Source: Alphaproteobacteria bacterium
GTDB taxonomy: Bacteria; Pseudomonadota; Alphaproteobacteria; Micavibrionales; Micavibrionaceae
Reading direction: 5' to 3'
NCBI GenBank assembly: GCA_023301785.1
Contig: JALZUF010000032.1
Coordinates: 1-6,095, forward strand
DNA length: 6,095 nt
Below the pieces are notes generated by a model. It saw nothing but the letters and a program-made list of their open reading frames with translations. It searched no databases and had not been told where the DNA came from. This document shows, in pieces, positions 1 to 3,499 of this stretch. A program made the translations under genes and the position numbers. Position 1 is the first letter of the stretch; every line of letters starts with the position of its first letter.

Positions 1-49
1 TTTTTTTTCTCTCCACATGGCAATACCGCCATTGCTTTTTTTTTCTCTC
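1..49. repeat. Direct pair of T8CTCTC around a small hairpin
   Basis: TTTTTTTTCTCTC occurs at 1-13 and again at 37-49, a period of 36 bases. The spacer holds ATGGC (17-21) facing GCCAT (28-32), which could form a 5-bp stem. GCAAT (20-24) and ATTGC (31-35) offer an alternative pairing. It may be the end of a longer tandem array cut by the window edge. No function is implied. Confidence 0.5.
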
Positions 50-72
50 GTCAAATCATTTAATTTCATTTG

Positions 73-93
73 CCTCCCTCAGGGGGAGGGAGG
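73..93. repeat. GC-rich perfect hairpin, 8-bp stem
   Basis: CCTCCCTC (73-80) is the exact reverse complement of GAGGGAGG (86-93), with AGGGG as the loop. It stands out from the AT-rich surroundings. One strand is a purine run and the other a pyrimidine run, so other non-B structures are possible. No gene or terminator context is apparent. Confidence 0.6.
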
Positions 94-565
94 TATAATT
101 ACAATATACCGATCACGACCAACGCTGTCTTGAACTTTTTCAAATCTTCCCGATTGTTTGTTCAGACAAACAGAGCACTTTCAACAGTGGCTACTGTCAA
201 ATCACTTCAACAAAAGCGAGCGGCTTTTGTTGACAAAACAATCGGCATCATCTGGGCAAATATGTTCCAATCAGATGGTTTCTTCAAACCAATCAGCGTA
301 ACACATCTTCCTGTGCCCCATTTGCATAACGGCCAGACCGACTCTTTTTCTGAATCTTTCTCTGAGTTTTTTGTGACTCAGCACAAACATTCAGCCTCCA
401 ATCGTTCAAGTCATTCTTGCACCCGCGCAAGCTAAATATCCCACTAGGTTCTTGACCTCCTCCATATATCACATTATATTTTTTCTAACAATAAATAAAC
501 AAACATTTCCTTTCTAATAAACCAGGCTCGCCACGTCAAAGATGATCCCTGCCGTCATTTTATGG

Positions 566-646
566 TAAACCGTTTATTCCCAATGCAACCTGTGAAACAC
601 GGTTGCATTGATACAGAGCCTGTGATTTTAGAAATGAAACGGTTTA
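566..646. repeat. Nested inverted repeats, 81 bp, possible tiny MITE or cruciform
   Basis: Two perfect 10-bp inverted repeats are nested. The outer arms are TAAACCGTTT (566-575) and AAACGGTTTA (637-646). The inner arms are CAATGCAACC (581-590) and GGTTGCATTG (601-610). The inner loop, TGTGAAACAC, can extend the stem by GTG/CAC after a one-base bulge. The outer arms begin and end with TA, as expected if a Tc1/mariner-type miniature element with AACCGTTT termini had duplicated a TA target. The unit is very short for a MITE, so a chance or RNA-structural origin is equally possible. Confidence 0.55.
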
Positions 647-1140
647 ACAAACAAACACTACGTTGAAAATAGCAGTAACATATTCTGCAGCATTCTACTC
701 CTCGAATACTAATCTAGTTTCGGCAACCAAATTAATTTTCTTGGGATCTTTCCCCTCCGGAACTATATGTTCAATAATTCGTCAAAGTTCATGTCATCAT
801 GCACTAGAAACGGCAAACACACGTCGACAGAACGATATTACGTGGCACTGGTTCAAAACCAACTCTTACCCTTAAAATATCAATCAACAGCAAGATCACT
901 AGCATGACTCGACCACGGTCTCGAGGTCCGCCACGCTGGCACACTCACGCGCCAGACAGAACTACATATATCTTATTTGACATATTTCTTTTCAAAAATG
1001 TATTTCACAACCAAACAACGACCATCAAGTGCTTTTCTTGTCCGTTAAGGAAACCTTATGGCGACTCCTCTTCTGATCTCGTGAAAGGGCTCTCCCTATT
1101 TTCGCGTTCAAACAAGTCATCGCACCTTTCTCTCTTGTCG

Positions 1141-1260
1141 CGTTTTTGCTTTCCAAAAACGAGCTCATCCGTCAACAGCACCGCTCGTTGAACCTCCTTT
1201 CGCGCTCTCGCTTTTACAGCAAGCTCGTCCTTCAACAGCACCGCTCGTTGAAATCGCTCC
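1141..1260. repeat. Tandem duplication with a 60-bp period (2 units)
   Basis: The 20-base block CAACAGCACCGCTCGTTGAA occurs at 1173-1192 and again at 1233-1252, exactly 60 bases apart. Upstream, GAGCTCATCC (1161-1170) matches AAGCTCGTCC (1221-1230) with two differences, and the TCGCG...GCTTT segments starting near 1138 and 1199 also correspond. The block itself is an imperfect hairpin: in the second unit TTCAAC (1231-1236) faces GTTGAA (1247-1252). It looks like a diverged two-copy minisatellite. No coding role is supported. Confidence 0.7.
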
Positions 1261-1479
1261 TCTTAACTCAATGTTTTCTTCCCTTAACAATAAAAATTGC
1301 TTTTTTTTTTCCCCAAAAACACATATACATATTTACATTACACTACCTATGTCCTTTTTTCAAGTCATGTTATCATTTACTATGTATATTACGGTTTTTT
1401 TTTATGACTATAATTATCATGCTCGATATCAACACGTCATTATTTTAATCAGTCACATGACCTTACTCTCATGTAACTT

Positions 1480-1488
1480 GGGGGGGCA
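1480..1488 (+). promoter_or_regulatory. Polypurine-tract-like G7CA run abutting the LTR
   Basis: Seven G residues (1480-1486) plus CA lie immediately before the TGTAA start of the LTR. In LTR elements a G-rich polypurine tract sits just upstream of the 3' LTR and primes plus-strand DNA synthesis, while the base before a 5' LTR should be host sequence. Its presence here is either chance or a sign that the LTR at 1489 also terminates an upstream copy. CATGTAA occurs twice around it (1470-1476 and 1487-1493), so an LTR start at 1472 (TGTAAC) cannot be excluded. Confidence 0.35.
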
Positions 1489-1687
1489 TGTAATACTTTG
1501 ATATCTCGATTAAGTCACGTCGTGCTCAGCACACCTTAAACACTCGGTATCCTTGCTCCTCTCACTAACTCTCACTAACATTGACCTTAGCGGTCAAACA
1601 CACACTGGATAACGAGTACGCTAGCTTCAGCATGAACTGCGCATTATCCAAACCCAATAATAGAACTAACCTTGGTTCATTGTATCA

Positions 1688-1695
1688 TATATAAG
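1688..1695 (+). promoter_or_regulatory. TATA box of the LTR promoter
   Basis: TATATAAG is a near-consensus TATA box within the proposed LTR. The usual spacing of about 28-34 bases puts the RNA start near 1716-1722, giving a leader of roughly 190 bases before the gag ATG. It would drive the full-length genomic and messenger RNA of the element. Confidence 0.65.
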
Positions 1696-1711
1696 CCTGC
1701 CATTGATGCCC

Positions 1712-1717
1712 AATAAA
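1712..1717 (+). terminator. AATAAA polyadenylation signal in the LTR
   Basis: A canonical AATAAA lies 24 bases after the start of the TATA box. Cleavage 10-30 bases downstream would fall at about 1727-1747. With an RNA start near 1718-1722 the signal would sit at the end of U3, so RNA initiated in the 5' LTR would lack it and only the 3' LTR would present it. The R region would then be very short, some 10-30 bases. Confidence 0.5.
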
Positions 1718-1782
1718 CAGTCTTATAGTTATAATCAAACTCACAAGTTATACCACTTATTGATCTAAGAAGCATACCTTAC

Positions 1783-1794
1783 ATGCCGCAGTAA
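1783..1794 (+). promoter_or_regulatory. Minimal upstream ORF (Met-Pro-Gln-stop) at the LTR/leader junction
   Basis: ATG CCG CAG TAA is the only ATG between the predicted RNA start (about 1720) and the gag ATG. It ends 113 bases before gag, leaving room for reinitiation. It may lower gag translation or be incidental, since its bases overlap the LTR edge and the putative primer site. Confidence 0.25.
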
Positions 1795-1802
1795 CTAGAA
1801 GA
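1784..1802 (+). other. Primer-binding region, non-canonical (no TGG)
   Basis: Minus-strand primer sites usually follow the LTR at once and begin TGG, complementary to the tRNA CCA end. Here the sequence starts TGCCGCAGTAAC, and no TGG occurs anywhere between the LTR end and the gag ATG region. I recall no tRNA 3' end that fits. Bases 1791-1802 (GTAACTAGAAGA) are nearly complementary to 1721-1732 (TCTTATAGTTAT), at the predicted RNA 5' end, which would fit a self-primed element. The exact site is unproven. Confidence 0.4.
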
Positions 1803-1907
1803 ACTCACCCTCCCAATCTCATTTAACCACTCGAACCACGACATTTTCCCCACCTTTCCTTCTCCCGTATATTTTCTCACACTCTTCGTCATCCTCAAAA
1901 CTTCAAC
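1803..1907 (+). other. Untranslated leader, almost G-free
   Basis: From 1802 to 1907 I count only 4 G among 106 bases; the rest is C, A and T, with pyrimidine runs. There is no ATG. Such a sequence should fold poorly and let ribosomes scan freely to the gag ATG. A packaging signal would be expected somewhere near here in this type of element but I cannot identify one. Confidence 0.5.
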
Positions 1908-3437
1908 ATGGCCAGCGAAAGCGAGCACGAAACTGAAGACTCTGAACACGAATCCGACAATGAAGAGACTAAGAAGAAAAAAGCAGCATCAAGAAAGAAG
2001 AAAGAAGATGCACAAAAGAAGAAAGACGCCGACGCCGCAGCAGCCGCAGCAGGTACTGCAGCAGGTACCGCTAATCAAGACGACGACCCAGAAGTCACTA
2101 TTAACAGCAAAAAAGGCGGGGGAAAACACACCTCAAAAAGTAAACACACTGACAAAGCAGGCACGTCTCACGGAGACAACAGAGACAATCCGTACGCAGC
2201 ACACGGCCAGCTAGACATCAAACGTGCTTACAACAGTGCTACTAGAAACTACGGGAAACTAAAAAAGAAGTTTCCAGGATTCTTACCACACATCAGTCAT
2301 TCTTACTCCGAAGAAATTGCCCCAGAATTGCACCAACTACAAGAATCGATGGAACAATTCTTCCAAACCATGGAATTTTCATCCATGGCCCTCTGGGACA
2401 AATTCGGAGATGACTCACTATACGAAAAATGGCACGCTCTTGTCGTCAATCACGACGACATCATAGACTCCATCATCAAATACATGAATAGCAAACCAGG
2501 ACCGCCACAAAACAACATACAGATGGATGCTGGTAACAATAACATACTACCGAAAGAACATCTGCCCAAACCAATTCTAGCTTTCAAACCAAAAGACCTA
2601 GATAAAGACGCATCCCCAGAAGAATATGATGTTTGGAAGGACAACTTCGAAGTATACTTCGAAGCTTCAAATGCCTACAACTGTTCCTTCAAAACTCAAT
2701 CTATATTACTATTCACGTGTCTCGACAGCTTCATGACCAGCCATCTGAAGAAAAGATCAGGAACTGACATCCCAACATTTTGCAACGACAACGAAGGCCC
2801 AAGTCACATGAATATCCTGGATCAATATTTCAGGAATAAATACCCTATTCACGTAAGAAGAGCTGATTTATTCGCATTCCGTGCTACCCAAGACATGAAG
2901 TCCTCAGAATTTTTCATCACCGCATTACAAAAAATGAGCGACGCTCAAATCATGACGACACCGGTACACGACATCATGACATCATTTCTGGCGCATAATT
3001 GTCCCGATCCCTTTCTACGTCTCGAGCTACTTCGATCAGAATTCATAAGCCTCAACTCATTGGTTAACAAGGCTCTCACTTTCGAAATGGCAAACCTTTC
3101 ACCAAAGAACGTGGAAAGCGCTTATGCCATGTCAAGGAAGAAAACGCCTTACCAAAAGAATAAACAAGGTCAAGGCAACAGCTACAAAAAACCAGATAGT
3201 ACAGACAAGGCATGCCCAGGTTGCGGATCTAGGAACCACGTCAGGAAAGATTGCCCACATAAAGACAAAACATGCGAGTATTGCAAAATCAAAGGTCACC
3301 TACAAAGCGTTTGCAGAAGGAAGAAGGAGGGAAAACCTCCGCCAAACCTTAAGAAAACTACCAATCAAGCCAGAATGGTGGAATCTTACAACTACGAAGA
3401 ATATGGCTCTCGAGAAACTCCACCCTTACTCCTGTGA
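1908..3437 (+). CDS. gag: Gag polyprotein (capsid/nucleocapsid) of a Ty3/gypsy-type retrotransposon
   Basis: This 509-residue protein would assemble the cytoplasmic virus-like particle and package the element RNA. The ATG has a good context (A at -3, G at +4) and is the first one after the tiny uORF. Residues 1-22 are acidic, about 22-50 lysine-rich, and 41-52 form an Ala-rich run. A capsid-like region spans about 225-400, including Trp243 and a YFRNKYPIHVRR segment starting at 307, as in retrotransposon Gag domains. A basic linker (about 404-432) leads to two perfect CX2CX4HX4C zinc knuckles, Cys436-Cys449 and Cys456-Cys469, which bind nucleic acid. The C-terminal tail ends TPPLLL before UGA. 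Pol follows in the same frame with no gap. The family assignment is firm; the capsid boundaries are approximate. Confidence 0.93.
   Translation: MASESEHETEDSEHESDNEETKKKKAASRKKKEDAQKKKDADAAAAAAGTAAGTANQDDDPEVTINSKKGGGKHTSKSKHTDKAGTSHGDNRDNPYAAHGQLDIKRAYNSATRNYGKLKKKFPGFLPHISHSYSEEIAPELHQLQESMEQFFQTMEFSSMALWDKFGDDSLYEKWHALVVNHDDIIDSIIKYMNSKPGPPQNNIQMDAGNNNILPKEHLPKPILAFKPKDLDKDASPEEYDVWKDNFEVYFEASNAYNCSFKTQSILLFTCLDSFMTSHLKKRSGTDIPTFCNDNEGPSHMNILDQYFRNKYPIHVRRADLFAFRATQDMKSSEFFITALQKMSDAQIMTTPVHDIMTSFLAHNCPDPFLRLELLRSEFISLNSLVNKALTFEMANLSPKNVESAYAMSRKKTPYQKNKQGQGNSYKKPDSTDKACPGCGSRNHVRKDCPHKDKTCEYCKIKGHLQSVCRRKKEGKPPPNLKKTTNQARMVESYNYEEYGSRETPPLLL
2046..2069 (+). repeat. 12-bp tandem pair inside gag
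   Basis: GCAGCAGGTACT (2046-2057) is followed by GCAGCAGGTACC (2058-2069), coding for part of the Ala-rich AGTAAGTA stretch. It is an in-frame microduplication in a low-complexity part of Gag, where length variation between copies would be tolerated. Confidence 0.7.
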
Positions 3438-3499
3438 CTATCTGGGAAGTTCCCACCATTTCAAATCACCTGCATCCCAGACACAGGATCAACATCCTG
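3435..3499 (+). promoter_or_regulatory. Candidate stop-codon readthrough (recoding) site between gag and pol
   Basis: The gag stop is UGA followed by CUA, the context used by Sindbis-type alphaviruses and by several animal genes with natural readthrough. Five bases after the stop, TGGGA (3443-3447) and TCCCA (3451-3455) can form a short stem. Alternatively TCTGGGA (3441-3447) can pair over 7 bp with TCCCAGA (3475-3481). A second perfect stem, CAGGAT/ATCCTG with a CAAC loop, spans 3484-3499. Pol is in the same frame, so readthrough alone would make Gag-Pol with no frameshift. What is seen is the context and the complementarity; the efficiency and the fold are inferred. Confidence 0.6.

Larger units (their letters stand above)
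1..1488. other. Gene-free flank: AT- and pyrimidine-rich sequence with small repeats
   Basis: I find no recognisable protein, RNA gene or retroelement domain here on either strand. Open frames are short, overlap each other on both strands and lack family motifs; the longest (70-435) has no ATG at its nominal start, which is TTG. The strip contains poly-T and CT-rich runs, three overlapping or nearby AATAAA hexamers (490-521), and the repeats listed separately. It may be host DNA flanking the insertion. Because a polypurine-like run ends at 1488, it could instead be the 3' untranslated part of a preceding element copy. Confidence 0.6.
1489..1783 (+). repeat. Putative 5' long terminal repeat, about 295 bp
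   Basis: The segment begins TGTAA and ends TTACA, a perfect 5-bp terminal inverted repeat of the TG...CA kind. It holds a TATA box and an AATAAA in the order expected for U3-R-U5, and lies about 125 bases upstream of gag. U3 contains several internal inverted repeats: TTGACC/GGTCAA (1581-1586/1592-1597), TGGATAA/TTATCCA (1606-1612/1644-1650) and GTGCT/AGCAC (1522-1526/1528-1532). It also has a 10-bp tandem CTCACTAACT-like pair (1561-1580). No second LTR copy is in the window, so the boundaries are inferred. The 3' edge could be CA at 1789-1790 and the 5' edge could be 1472. Confidence 0.7.

Noticed and set aside
70..435. 121-codon open frame in the left flank
   Set aside because: Its nominal start is TTG, not ATG; the translation has no recognisable domain; and length alone is weak evidence in this sequence.
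581..610. Hairpin as a bacterial-type terminator or microRNA precursor
   Set aside because: The context is eukaryotic and no T-run follows. The stem is too short for a typical animal microRNA precursor.
663..875. 70-codon plus-strand open frame
   Set aside because: Starts at a non-ATG codon (TTG), has no motif, and lies in unremarkable AT-rich sequence.
904..1501. Overlapping open frames on both strands (904-1191, 1056-1241 minus, 1146-1448, 1271-1501)
   Set aside because: They overlap each other, cross the 60-bp repeat and poly-T tracts, and run up to or into the LTR edge. No family resemblance is seen.
1960..2214. 84-codon open frame inside gag
   Set aside because: Alternate-frame shadow of the Lys/Ala-rich Gag N-terminus.
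3435..3437. UGA as a selenocysteine codon or a reassigned codon
   Set aside because: UGA is not otherwise seen in the gag or pol frames, nothing suggests a SECIS element, and Metaviridae Gag-Pol proteins are not selenoproteins. Readthrough in a known leaky context is simpler.
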